Source: MPNP01 sp026709725 (GTDB lineage Bacteria > Pseudomonadota > Alphaproteobacteria > Rhodobacterales > Rhodobacteraceae). From it: a stretch of DNA of 64,000 nt. Both the position numbers and the translations under genes were made by a program. Under the pieces are notes generated by a model. That model saw nothing but the letters and a program-made list of their open reading frames with translations. It had not been told where the DNA came from and did no database searches. Shown here one piece after another: positions 9,237-18,271 of the stretch; the stretch's first letter is position 1; the number at the start of each line of letters is the position of its first letter. Location of the stretch: NCBI GenBank assembly GCA_965200805.1, contig OZ241384.1, forward strand, positions 3,286,001 through 3,350,000, written 5' to 3'.

Positions 9237-10397
9237 GTGAGTGCCATGGACCACAACGCCTCTTCCGGGAATCGGAAAACCGCCACCGGGCAGCGGGCAG
9301 ACAATGGACTGCGAACAGGTTTTACCACCGGAGCATGTGCGACAGCAGCCACTGCCGCAGCCTGCGAGGCCCTTTTGACCGGCCACTGGCCCGATCCGGT
9401 CATCATCACCCTGCCGCGTGGTCAGGATGTCTCCTTCCCATTGCAATCGTATCGTTGCGGAGATGGCTGGGCACACGCGACAATTTGCAAGGATGCCGGC
9501 GATGATCCGGATGTGACCCATGGTGCCCTGATCACCGCCGAGGTCGCCCTGTCCGATGGCAGCGGGATTGATTTTCTTGCCGGGCCCGGAGTGGGAACGA
9601 TCACGAGGTCCGGCCTGCCGCTGGCCGTTGGTGAAGCGGCGATCAATCCGGTCCCGCGCCAGATGATGGCCCAGTCGGTTCGCATGCTGGCGGAGATCAA
9701 TGGCATCGAAACCGGATTCAGGATCACAATCTCAATCGAGGGGGGTGCTGAACTGGCGAAAAAGACCTGGAATCCCCGACTTGGGATTGAGGGCGGTCTC
9801 TCAATTCTGGGGACCACCGGCATCGTCAAACCCTACTCCTGCAGCGCGTGGATTGCCTCGATTCACAGGGGAATTGATGTCGCACGAAGCAATGGTGCCG
9901 ATCACCTCATTGGCTCGACAGGCACCACATCCGAAGCCGCAGCCGCCACTCTCTATGCGCTCCCGATCCATGCCCTGATCGACATGGGAGATTTTGTCGG
10001 CGGCATGCTCAAATACCTGCGCAGGCACCCTGTTGGCCTCCTGACCATTGCGGGCGGCTTCGGCAAGCTCACAAAGCTCGCTCAGGGGCACACTGACCTG
10101 CACTCCAAACGCTCACGCATTGACTTCAATCGTTTGGCGGAGGCAGCCAGAGCATCTTCGCCGGGGCTTGGCGCCAGCGAGATTGCTTCCATCCGATCAG
10201 CCAATACCTCGCTTGAGGCCCTTGCAATTGCCGGCCCGGATCTCGGCGACAGCATTGCCGGGAGTGCGCGCAAAACGGTCATTCGGCGGTTGAATAAAAA
10301 AGGGATTGCCGTTGAGATTCTTGTCTTTGACCGTTCAGGCCACATGGTCGGTTCGGCCGGTGATCCACTGTTTCTGGCAAGACGGTGTTCGAAGTGA
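9237..10397 (+). CDS. cbiD: cobalt-precorrin-5B C1-methyltransferase CbiD
   Basis: CbiD performs the C-1 methylation of the cobalt-early pathway; aerobic organisms use the unrelated CobF. The 386-residue product has the diagnostic LRTGFTTGACATAATAAACEAL near the N terminus, followed by TLPRGQDV, the GPGVGTITRSGLPLAVGEAAINPVPR block, GIVKPYSCSAWIASI and GSTGTTSE. The start is GTG six bases after AGGA; an ATG nine bases later is possible. The 3' end overlaps cobK by 13 bases, opening the cbiD-cobK-cobW-cobN operon. Confidence 0.94.
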   Translation: MSAMDHNASSGNRKTATGQRADNGLRTGFTTGACATAATAAACEALLTGHWPDPVIITLPRGQDVSFPLQSYRCGDGWAHATICKDAGDDPDVTHGALITAEVALSDGSGIDFLAGPGVGTITRSGLPLAVGEAAINPVPRQMMAQSVRMLAEINGIETGFRITISIEGGAELAKKTWNPRLGIEGGLSILGTTGIVKPYSCSAWIASIHRGIDVARSNGADHLIGSTGTTSEAAAATLYALPIHALIDMGDFVGGMLKYLRRHPVGLLTIAGGFGKLTKLAQGHTDLHSKRSRIDFNRLAEAARASSPGLGASEIASIRSANTSLEALAIAGPDLGDSIAGSARKTVIRRLNKKGIAVEILVFDRSGHMVGSAGDPLFLARRCSK

Positions 10398-11212
10398 CTG
10401 AACAGAATCCAATCCTGGTCCTTGCGGGGACCAGGGAGGGCCGCGACTGCTCGGCGTGCCTCCACGACAACACCCCCCACCCCGTCGTGGCATCGCTCGC
10501 AGGAGCGACCACGACCCCCGCCCGCTACCGTGTTCCTGTGTGGACAGGTGGTTTCGGCGGATGGAAAGGGCTGGCCAGGACATTGCAGGACAATTCATTT
10601 GCCTGTGTCGTTGATGCGACACACCCCTTTGCAGTTCAAATCAGCCGGAATGCCAGGCTGGCCTGCAGACACACCGGAACTCCGCTTGTGGTTCTGGAGA
10701 GGCCGCCATGGCAACCCCGCGAGGGAGACAACTGGCAGATGGTGGCAAGTCTGGAGGATGCACTGGCGGTGCTGCCATCGGATGCGATCGTGCTTGCAGC
10801 GCTGGGCCGGAAGCAATTGCCGACAGTCCATGCCAGAGACGACCTTGTCAGCCGGAATATCCGGCTGGTTGTGCGAACGATCGATCCGGCGCCATTGGCG
10901 CACCGCCCTGGCCTCGTGCTGGTGTCAGGCCGCCCACCCCATACCGTTGCCGAAGAGCTGGACCTCATCAGGCGGCACGCTGTCACAACCCTGCTCTGCC
11001 GGAATTCGGGTGGTCAGGCGGGCCGTACCAAACTTGATGCTGCAGCCGATATCGGCCTGCCGGTCTGCATGATTGACCGCCCTCCCAATGCGGACTATTC
11101 ACCGGACATCCCGCACTATCAATGCGTTGATGATGTGCTGGGCTGGATTCGGGACCGGATGCCGGAAACGACGGCTCCGGATATGGCAGTCCACAGTGCA
11201 GGCAGGATATGA
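10385..11212 (+). CDS. cobK: precorrin-6A / cobalt-precorrin-6A reductase
   Basis: CobK/CbiJ reduces the macrocycle with NADPH. The 275-residue protein shows ILVLAGTREGRD at the N terminus, VVDATHPFAVQISRNA in the middle and VSGRPPHTVAEELDL with LLCRNSGGQAGRTKLDAA near the C terminus, all CobK hallmarks. The GTG start lies within cbiD; a second in-frame GTG nine bases on is an alternative. The stop overlaps the cobW ATG (ATGA). Confidence 0.93.
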   Translation: MFEVTEQNPILVLAGTREGRDCSACLHDNTPHPVVASLAGATTTPARYRVPVWTGGFGGWKGLARTLQDNSFACVVDATHPFAVQISRNARLACRHTGTPLVVLERPPWQPREGDNWQMVASLEDALAVLPSDAIVLAALGRKQLPTVHARDDLVSRNIRLVVRTIDPAPLAHRPGLVLVSGRPPHTVAEELDLIRRHAVTTLLCRNSGGQAGRTKLDAAADIGLPVCMIDRPPNADYSPDIPHYQCVDDVLGWIRDRMPETTAPDMAVHSAGRI

Positions 11213-12228
11213 GCAAAGTCCCAGCCACAATCATGACAGGCTTTCTGGGGGCCGGGAAGACCACACTGATCCGTCGGCTTCTGGCAGCACGGTCCGGCAT
11301 CCGATTCGCTCTCATTGTCAACGAATTTGGTGACCTCGGTATCGATGGGGAAATTCTGCGTGGCGGCGGGCTGACAAAATCATGCGATGCTGAGCTGATC
11401 GAATTGGCCAATGGATGTATTTGCTGCACGGTTGCTGAAGAATTCCAGCCGGCGATGGAAACCCTTCTCGCCCACGACCCTCCCCCCGATCATATCCTGA
11501 TTGAGACCTCAGGCCTTGCGCTCCCGCAACCTCTTGTTCAGGCCTTCAACTGGCCTGGTATCGCTGGCAGGGTCACTGTTGACGGCGTGGTTTGCGTTGT
11601 TGATGGCCCGGCCCTGCTTGATGGTCGCTATGCGGACAATCCGGATGCTGTCATTGCCCAGCGACTGGCTGATGACAGCCTCAATCACGAAACACCTCTC
11701 TCTGAACTCTTTGCCGACCAGCTGTCCTGTGCGGATCTTGTCATCATCAACAAGGCTGATCCCGTCAGTCTTCCAGGCGTCGACTCCCTCAAGCTGTCTC
11801 TTGCAGGCCACATCCGGAACGGGGTCGGCATTCTCACCAGCCGGAATGGTCAACTTGACCCCGATGTCCTGCTTGGCCTTGACCTTGCCGCTGAAACAGG
11901 TCCGGCATCACATCACCATCACCACCATGATGATCACGGGCATGGTGCATTCGAGTCGATAACCTGTCCCCTGCCGGAATTTGCGAATGTCGAGACACTG
12001 CGTCAGCGAGTCAGGGATGTCATTGCCATCCATGATCTTCTCCGTCTGAAGGGATTTGTCGCCATCTCCGGCAAATCCATGCGCCTGGTTGTTCAGGCGG
12101 TCGGGCCACGACTTGAGACCTATTTTGACCGGCCATTCGCAGAAGAGGAGACACGTCAGGGTCAACTCGTCGCGATTGGCCTTGCGGGAATTGACCGCGC
12201 CGCGCTGACAGATGCTCTCCAATCCTGA
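11209..12228 (+). CDS. cobW: CobW-type metallochaperone GTPase
   Basis: A COG0523 G3E GTPase; in B12 loci CobW is thought to deliver cobalt. The 339-residue protein has Walker A GFLGAGKTT at residues 11-19, the metal-binding CxCC motif (GCICC, Cys70, 72 and 73), ETSGLALPQPL, and NKAD as the guanine motif. A His-rich linker (HHHHHHDDHGHG) near residue 232 is followed by the CobW C-terminal domain. It sits between cobK and cobN, the usual context for a cobalt chaperone feeding CobN. Confidence 0.94.
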   Translation: MSKVPATIMTGFLGAGKTTLIRRLLAARSGIRFALIVNEFGDLGIDGEILRGGGLTKSCDAELIELANGCICCTVAEEFQPAMETLLAHDPPPDHILIETSGLALPQPLVQAFNWPGIAGRVTVDGVVCVVDGPALLDGRYADNPDAVIAQRLADDSLNHETPLSELFADQLSCADLVIINKADPVSLPGVDSLKLSLAGHIRNGVGILTSRNGQLDPDVLLGLDLAAETGPASHHHHHHDDHGHGAFESITCPLPEFANVETLRQRVRDVIAIHDLLRLKGFVAISGKSMRLVVQAVGPRLETYFDRPFAEEETRQGQLVAIGLAGIDRAALTDALQS

Positions 12229-12231
12229 AAC

Positions 12232-15200
12232 ATGCACCTGCTGACCCCCGAAGCAGGGCTGGCTGCCGATGGAACCGAGCCTGTCGACCCACAGCAGGAG
12301 CCCGCTGAAATCCTTTTTCTTTCGGCAGCAGATACAGAACTTGCATGCCTTGCAAGCGCCAATGCGAGCCTGCACTCCAGGCCGTCGTTCCTGCGCCTGA
12401 CCCAACTCGCCTGGCTGGCCCATCCGTTTTCTGTGGACAGATATATTGATCAGACGGTTTCAGGCGCAAAACTCGTCATCGTGCGCGCTCTCGGAGGACT
12501 GCCCTACTGGCAGTACTGCCTTGATCAACTCTCGGCTGCACTTGCCGGTCACGATGCCCGGCTGGTCACCCTGCCCGGCGATGGCAAACATGATGATGCC
12601 CTCATGCAGCTCTCAACGCTGCCACCGGGTGATTGGCGCGTGATGTTTGCCTACTGCCGGCATGGAGGAGCCGAAAACGCCCGGAACCTGCTCCTCTACT
12701 GTCGTCACCTTCTCTATGGCAACGACCGTCCCAACCCCCCGAAACCAACACCCGGCGCCGGTTCCTACCAGCCCGCAATGACTGCCGGAACCCGGCATCC
12801 AGGAAAGCGACCGGTCGCCATGATCGTCTTTTACCGGGCTCTCCTGCAGTCCGGCAATCTTGAATCGGTCAACGCGCTGGCAGGTGCACTTGAGGCACGG
12901 GGGCTCCGAGCGGTTCCGATCTATGTCACATCACTCAAGGACCCGGACTCGGCGGATTGCATTCAAAAGACGCTGGCGGCGACACCACCGGCCATCATCA
13001 TCAACATGACGTATTTTTCAGCAACCCGACCGGTTGCCAGCAATGCCGATTGGCAACCCGGCCTGCTGACTGCTGCAGGGTGCCCCATACTGCAGGTTGT
13101 GCAGGCGACCACGGACATTGAGACCTGGCAGGCCAGCCAGCGTGGTCTCGTGGCCCGCGATCTTGCAATGTCCATCGCCCTTACCGAGATTGATGGCAAT
13201 ATCTTCACCCGTGCGATTGCCTTCAAATCCCAACCTCGGAATGATGCTCTGACCCAGATCCCCCTTGTCCGCCATGAGCCTGTGGCCGACAGAATCAGAT
13301 ATGTTGCGGAACTGGCCAGACGATGGACGCATCTGCACCGGACGCCGCGCCCCAATCGCAACATTGCACTCCTCCTGGCCAATTATCCGGTCAGCGATGG
13401 GCGAATCGCCAACGGGGTTGGGCTCGACACGCCGGCCTCAGCCGCGACAGTCATCAAGATGCTCACTCACCAGGGTTATGAATTCGGGAATGCCCCGCAA
13501 TCAGCGGCCGAACTGATGGCGGTTCTGCGTCGTGGCCCAACCAATCGCAATCAGGCCTGCGCATCCGATGTGTGCATGTCTCTGGGTGACTATGAACACT
13601 GTTTTGCCCGTCTGCCCTCCATGCTGCAGGAGTCCATCAATGAGCGATGGAGCGAACCCTCTCTCGATCCGCATGTTGTGGACAGATCATTCCGCCTCGC
13701 CGTGCATCGATACGGGAACCTTGCCATCGGCATTCAACCGGTCCGGGGCTACGACATTGACGCGGTCGCGACGTATCACTGTCCGGACCTGGTCCCGCCA
13801 CACAATTATTTTGCATTTTATTTCTGGCTTGCCGAATCGTTTGGTGCGCATGCCATCATCCATATGGGGAAGCACGGCAACCTTGAATGGCTGCCGGGCA
13901 AGGCGCACGGTCTTTCCGCAGCCTGCTGTCCTGAAGCCGCCCTCGGCCCCATGCCCAACATCTACCCCTTCATCGTCAACGATCCGGGTGAAGGAAGCCA
14001 GGCCAAGCGACGGATTCACAGCGTCATCATCGACCATCTGACACCACCGATGGCACGGGCTGAATCGCATGGAGAATACCGGGATCTCGAGATCCTGCTT
14101 GATGAGCTGTATGAAGCCAGCGGTCTTGATCATGCACGGGCCAGATTTCTGGAGGAAAAAATCCTTGCTCTGCTGACATCGACCGCCCTTGATGAGGATA
14201 TCGGCATTGATCGGAATGATCCCCCCGCTGAACAGCTCAGGAAGACTGACGCATATCTGTGTGAGCTGAAAGAGAGTCAGATCCGGGATGGTCTCCACAT
14301 CCTTGGTCGTTCACCAGGCGGGACACAGGAGCACAGTCTGACAGCAGCAATGCTGCGGATACCGCGCGGTGACGGCGGCGGGGCCAACGCATCACTGTTA
14401 CGGGCTCTGGCCGGGGATTTTGCCATGAACGCGACCTTCGACCCGCTCAACTGTCCGATGGCAGAGCCCTGGGATGATATCCGTCCGAACGTTCTGCGGG
14501 GGATCTGCGATGATCCATGGCGAACCCATGGCGACACGGTCGAGCGCCTTGAACTCTTTGCTGAACACATCATCGCGGGTCGCACTCATGCACCAGGCCC
14601 GGCAAGCACTGCGGTTCTTGCCGATGCCAATGCGTCACTCCGACCGCAGATCAGGATCTGTGGAAGTGAGGAGTTGCGTCAACTCGCACTGGCACTTGAT
14701 GGTCAGTTTGTCGCACCGGGTGCCGCCGGGGCCCCGACCCGGGGACGGCCCGATGTCCTGCCGACAGGTCGCAATTTCCATTCCATCGACAGTCGTGCCC
14801 TGCCCCGCAGGTCAGCCTGGCAACTGGGTGCCCGCTCAGCCGAACTTCTCGTTGAACGCCATCGGCAGGATCACGGTGAATGGCCAACCAGCATGGCTGT
14901 AACAGCCTGGGGAACATCGAATATGCGAACAGGCGGTGATGATCTGGCGCAAGCCATGGCCCTGATTGGCACAAAACCCCGCTGGGACAACACCTCGGGT
15001 CGGGTTCTGGGCTTCGATGTCATCGACCTCAAAACACTTGGTCGGCCCCGCGTCGATGTGACCCTGCGCGTTTCAGGGATGTTTCGTGATGCCTTTCCGG
15101 CCCAGCTCAACCTCTTCGCCAGCGCGAGCCGTGCGGTGATGGAACGTGATGAATCCCCGACGGACAATCCGGCCCGCGCGGCCTGGCTGACTGATTGCGA

Positions 15201-15933
15201 GACGCTGGATGAGGATACGGCGGCCTACCGGGTTTTTGGTTCACCCCCGGGGGGCTATGGAGCCGGCCTGCAGACCCTGATCAATAGCGGACAGTGGGAG
15301 GACCGGAGCACCTTCGGCGAGACATACATCGAATGGGGTCACTACGCCTATGGAGGTGCTGCCGGCGGCAGGGCGGCGAAAGCGGCCTTCAGGCGGCGAC
15401 TGCGCACGATGGGCGCAGTTGTCCAGAATCAGGACAACCGGGAACATGATGTTCTCGACAGCGATGATTATTACCAGTTTGAAGGCGGGTTGGCGGCAGC
15501 GGTGGAACTGGTTCGTGGTGAGCAGCCCGTCATCTATCATAATGACCACTCCCGTCCCGAGCACCCAGCGATCAGAACGCTTGAATCCGAAGTTGCCCGC
15601 GTCGTCCGATCACGCGCCACCAATCCCAAATGGGTCACCGGCATGAAGCGGCATGGGTACAAGGGTGCCTTTGAGATGGCGGCAACGCTCGACTATCTCT
15701 TCGCTTTCGCCGCAACAACCGGCGCGGCCAAGTCCCATCATTTCGATCTGGTCTATGCGGCCTACATCGCCGATGATGACACCCGCACGTTCATCGGGAA
15801 GCACAATCCCGACGCCCTCCAGGATATGGCTGCACGGTTCCTCGAAGCAGCCAGGCGCAACCTCTGGCACCCCCGCTCCAACTCCTCACTCGCCGCCCTG
15901 CAAGACCTGCTGGAACCTGCGCCCATGCAATAA
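12232..15933 (+). CDS. cobN: cobaltochelatase large subunit CobN
   Basis: The product has 1233 residues, close to the usual 1240-1275 of the ATP-dependent chelatase subunit that binds hydrogenobyrinate a,c-diamide in the cobalt-late route. ChlH/CobN family segments are visible, for example FYRALLQSGNLESVNALAGA, HMGKHGNLEWLPGKAHGLS and the TWxx-type GTSNMRTGGDDLAQAMALIG, and near the C terminus MKRHGYKGAFEMAATLDYLF. It starts three bases after cobW. Its partner ATPase genes cobS and cobT are not in this window; ChlI/ChlD-type subunits elsewhere could substitute. Confidence 0.94.
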   Translation: MHLLTPEAGLAADGTEPVDPQQEPAEILFLSAADTELACLASANASLHSRPSFLRLTQLAWLAHPFSVDRYIDQTVSGAKLVIVRALGGLPYWQYCLDQLSAALAGHDARLVTLPGDGKHDDALMQLSTLPPGDWRVMFAYCRHGGAENARNLLLYCRHLLYGNDRPNPPKPTPGAGSYQPAMTAGTRHPGKRPVAMIVFYRALLQSGNLESVNALAGALEARGLRAVPIYVTSLKDPDSADCIQKTLAATPPAIIINMTYFSATRPVASNADWQPGLLTAAGCPILQVVQATTDIETWQASQRGLVARDLAMSIALTEIDGNIFTRAIAFKSQPRNDALTQIPLVRHEPVADRIRYVAELARRWTHLHRTPRPNRNIALLLANYPVSDGRIANGVGLDTPASAATVIKMLTHQGYEFGNAPQSAAELMAVLRRGPTNRNQACASDVCMSLGDYEHCFARLPSMLQESINERWSEPSLDPHVVDRSFRLAVHRYGNLAIGIQPVRGYDIDAVATYHCPDLVPPHNYFAFYFWLAESFGAHAIIHMGKHGNLEWLPGKAHGLSAACCPEAALGPMPNIYPFIVNDPGEGSQAKRRIHSVIIDHLTPPMARAESHGEYRDLEILLDELYEASGLDHARARFLEEKILALLTSTALDEDIGIDRNDPPAEQLRKTDAYLCELKESQIRDGLHILGRSPGGTQEHSLTAAMLRIPRGDGGGANASLLRALAGDFAMNATFDPLNCPMAEPWDDIRPNVLRGICDDPWRTHGDTVERLELFAEHIIAGRTHAPGPASTAVLADANASLRPQIRICGSEELRQLALALDGQFVAPGAAGAPTRGRPDVLPTGRNFHSIDSRALPRRSAWQLGARSAELLVERHRQDHGEWPTSMAVTAWGTSNMRTGGDDLAQAMALIGTKPRWDNTSGRVLGFDVIDLKTLGRPRVDVTLRVSGMFRDAFPAQLNLFASASRAVMERDESPTDNPARAAWLTDCETLDEDTAAYRVFGSPPGGYGAGLQTLINSGQWEDRSTFGETYIEWGHYAYGGAAGGRAAKAAFRRRLRTMGAVVQNQDNREHDVLDSDDYYQFEGGLAAAVELVRGEQPVIYHNDHSRPEHPAIRTLESEVARVVRSRATNPKWVTGMKRHGYKGAFEMAATLDYLFAFAATTGAAKSHHFDLVYAAYIADDDTRTFIGKHNPDALQDMAARFLEAARRNLWHPRSNSSLAALQDLLEPAPMQ

Positions 15934-16642
15934 TGAAGCCCGACCGCCGCACCCTGATGTAGGTTCATTCGGAAACTACCCTCCTCAACTCCTCAATATA
16001 AACCGAAAGAGCGGGAGAGGCACGGCTTCCCCAGAGCCATCTTCAATCTTGCGGACCAGTCTCCATGGTAGTCAAGCTGGGGATTATCTACATGATTTAT
16101 CATGACCAATTGCCTGTTTTACATTCATTTTTATTATTTCCTTTCATGTAACCATTCAGGCTTCTGCCCGGCCGAGCGCATCGCCGAGCCGGAGCACCGC
16201 CTCGGGCTCGACAATTCCAACAGCGGCGAGTCGCCCGCCCGCCGACGGGCTGGCCACTTCGCGTGCAGGGATGAGATCACGGTACTCTGTGTCCTCGCCG
16301 CCGAGCGGGGCTTTCTTAAGTCCCGGGCTCCACCTGAGGAAGCCCGGGCAATGACGCCAGAGTGATGGTGGTGGGGCGGTTTGTCATGCTCACGACCGGT
16401 CTGACCGGGTTCCATCCCTCGAAGCGTCAGCCCCTGCCCGGGACGGAGAAGCTGTGGCAGAACATTCGGACCCTCGGGGCAGTGTGTTTGCAATCAGGAC
16501 ATGGGAGAGGATCAGGATGCAGAGGAATGGTGCGGAGTTAAGTCTGTTACATTAATAGGTTGACAGCCCCCCCATTACCTTAATGTTGATTGTCGATTCG
16601 CCTGATCTAGCAGGCGGGACCCGTCAAACACGGAGAAGTCAT
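15934..16642. other. intergenic region with IS-derived debris
   Basis: About 700 bases without a supportable gene. The first 200 bases are AT-rich and could hold the cobN terminator and a promoter, but no hairpin with a T run is clear. A GC-rich inverted repeat (CCCGGGCT then AGCCCGGG, 11-base loop) lies near 16321-16350. From about 16425 to 16530 the sequence is homologous to 38150-38262. Confidence 0.5.
16425..16530. repeat. dispersed repeat, copy A (partner at 38150-38262)
   Basis: The stretch around GGAGAAGCTGTGGCAG ... TTTGCAATCAGGACATG ... GAGGATCAGGATGCA recurs at 38150-38262 with scattered substitutions (GGAGAAGCTCTGGCAG, TTTGCAATCAGAACATG, GAGCATCAGGATGCA). At 38 kb it lies beside transposase fragments, so it is probably a relic of a mobile element. 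No coding function is evident. Confidence 0.7.
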
Positions 16643-17306
16643 ATGAAAATCATTACCTTTATGGTTGCTGTCCTGATTCTGTCTGGACCATCGGTCGTTC
16701 CGGCTCAGGACAATGGATTTGTCGGGCCGGGATGCCCAAAAGACCCGGAAGAACTACAAAGAGTGTGCGGACCGGGCTCACGTTTCGTTCTCCCCTTCCC
16801 CGACTGCTGTCCAGCCAATAAAGACCAGAACAATGATGATCCTAACGACAACCAAATCAATCCGAGAATTCTCAAGACACTTGAGCGGCTCGTTAACGAG
16901 AAGTTTGAACACGCAATCCTCATGACGGATCAGGACTGCAAATCTTTCGGAAACGAATGGGAACCCTACGCACCGATCAGCGGCCGTTTTCCACTTGCAT
17001 CTGGGCAAGGAAGCGACAATCGAGAAGAAATGATGGACTTTCCTGTTAGGACATCAAGGCGGGGCGTATAATCATGTCTTGATTGACAAAGAAATGCCAA
17101 CACATACTCATCGTTACTTTAACATGACCCCATGGAAAATTCGTGCGGATTATGGCGATGATGAGCCGGTGCCCCATCATGATCGGGATCGTGATGGTAA
17201 TCCCACAGGCAACACAGAACCAGCTGGGGAGGGTGATCCACACAACAACATGCCGCCATATCTGGCGTTGAACTTCTGCCATGTGCGGTTAGGAGCAACA
17301 CGATGA
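16643..17306 (+). pseudogene. exported tail-collar-like protein, interrupted by a frameshift
   Basis: The ATG follows GGAGAA at good spacing. The first open part (142 codons) begins with a signal peptide (MKIITFMVAVLILSGPSVVPAQ) and later has the segment WEPYAPISGRFPLASGQG. The continuation, GAYNHVLIDKEMPTHTH ... PHNNMPPYLALNF, is in a second frame. Together they match the layout of phage tail collar / microcystin-dependent proteins, in which a GRF..G.G segment precedes an EMP.H.H segment and ends in PPYLALN. The break lies around 17030-17045; removing one C there restores LLGHQGGAYNHV. It may be a real mutation or a sequence error. The end overlaps the next gene in ATGA. Confidence 0.7.
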
Positions 17307-18118
17307 AAAGACTGGCAATCCCAATCTCGGTAATGACTGGACCCCGCAATCGCGTCGTTCGGTGCCTTTACTGGGCCGCCGCCTTTCTCCACCTACTGGT
17401 GTTTTTATTTGTCATTTGTCTGGCGGACCACGCCCAAGCCAATTCGTTGGAAACAGCACGGGAAGCCCATGCCGAGGGAAGGTTCTTGGATGCAGCACGA
17501 ATTGCGGAAGATTTGGGAACTCCCACCGGGTTCGGGCTGGCCGCAGAGTCCCTGGCGATCCACGGCTATTTCATCGCCGCAAGGGAGGAGCACCGGACCC
17601 TGTTCGAACGCGCCTCCTTTCTGGCAAAAGAGGCTGTCGCCGTCGATCCCGCCAACGCCAACGCCTATGTGCAGGTTGCACATGCCACCGGACATCTCAC
17701 GGAAAGCATCGGTTGGATCGAATCCGTACAGCGGAAACATGTCGAGACAATTCGTGACGCCGCGAAAAATGCTGTTCGGCTGGCCCCAAACATGGCCGCG
17801 GCCCACGCCGTCGTTGGTCGCTGGCACGCTGGCTTGGTCGGGGCCTTGGGGCCGCTTCTCGCACGCATAACCTACGGGGCCCGCGAAAGAGAGGCCATCA
17901 TCTCCCTGAAACGTGCCGTTGAGCTGTCACCCCGATCAAGAGTCATGCACCTGCAATACGCCCTCGGTCTACTGGATATGGACAAGGACAGGCATCATGA
18001 GAGTGCGCGTATTCTGTTGGAGCGAATCCCCGCATTGCCTGCAAAGAACGCTCTCGACCACCTGATCGAGAAACGGGCGCTCGATCTCGTTAGAGATATC
18101 CTGGAATCAACCCATTGA
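17303..18118 (+). CDS. exported TPR-like protein
   Basis: A 271-residue protein with a basic N terminus and a hydrophobic stretch (YWAAAFLHLLVFLFVICLA) that should act as a signal peptide or anchor. The rest is helical and rich in Ala and Leu with tetratricopeptide-like spacing (AKEAVAVDPANANAYVQVA, AKNAVRLAPNMAAAHAVVG, LKRAVELSPRSRVMHLQYA), so it is probably a periplasmic scaffold. AGGAG precedes the ATG, which overlaps the stop of the collar-like gene. Its own stop TGA lies inside the 8-bp target duplication of an inserted 149-bp element. Function unknown; it resembles TPR proteins that accompany secreted or regulated outer-membrane factors. Confidence 0.75.
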   Translation: MKRLAIPISVMTGPRNRVVRCLYWAAAFLHLLVFLFVICLADHAQANSLETAREAHAEGRFLDAARIAEDLGTPTGFGLAAESLAIHGYFIAAREEHRTLFERASFLAKEAVAVDPANANAYVQVAHATGHLTESIGWIESVQRKHVETIRDAAKNAVRLAPNMAAAHAVVGRWHAGLVGALGPLLARITYGAREREAIISLKRAVELSPRSRVMHLQYALGLLDMDKDRHHESARILLERIPALPAKNALDHLIEKRALDLVRDILESTH

Positions 18119-18120
18119 AA

Positions 18121-18269
18121 GGGGATTATATACTTGAGTAACCAATTTCCTAATTTATCTCATATAATCAATGACATAAACCAACTGTACCCATAGATAG
18201 GAATTAAAGCATAAAATACTGATCCTTATGAACTAATTTAATTTTTGGTTACTCAAGTATATAATCCCC
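18121..18269. mobile_element. 149-bp MITE-like inverted-repeat element, copy 1
   Basis: An AT-rich element bounded by 25-bp perfect terminal inverted repeats beginning GGGGATTATATACTTGAGTA and ending with the exact complement. It is flanked on both sides by the octamer CATTGAAA (18113-18120 and 18270-18277), a clean 8-bp target-site duplication. There is no open frame of note, so it must have been moved by a transposase in trans. A second 149-bp member sits at 20732-20880. Confidence 0.92.
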
Positions 18270-18271
18270 CA

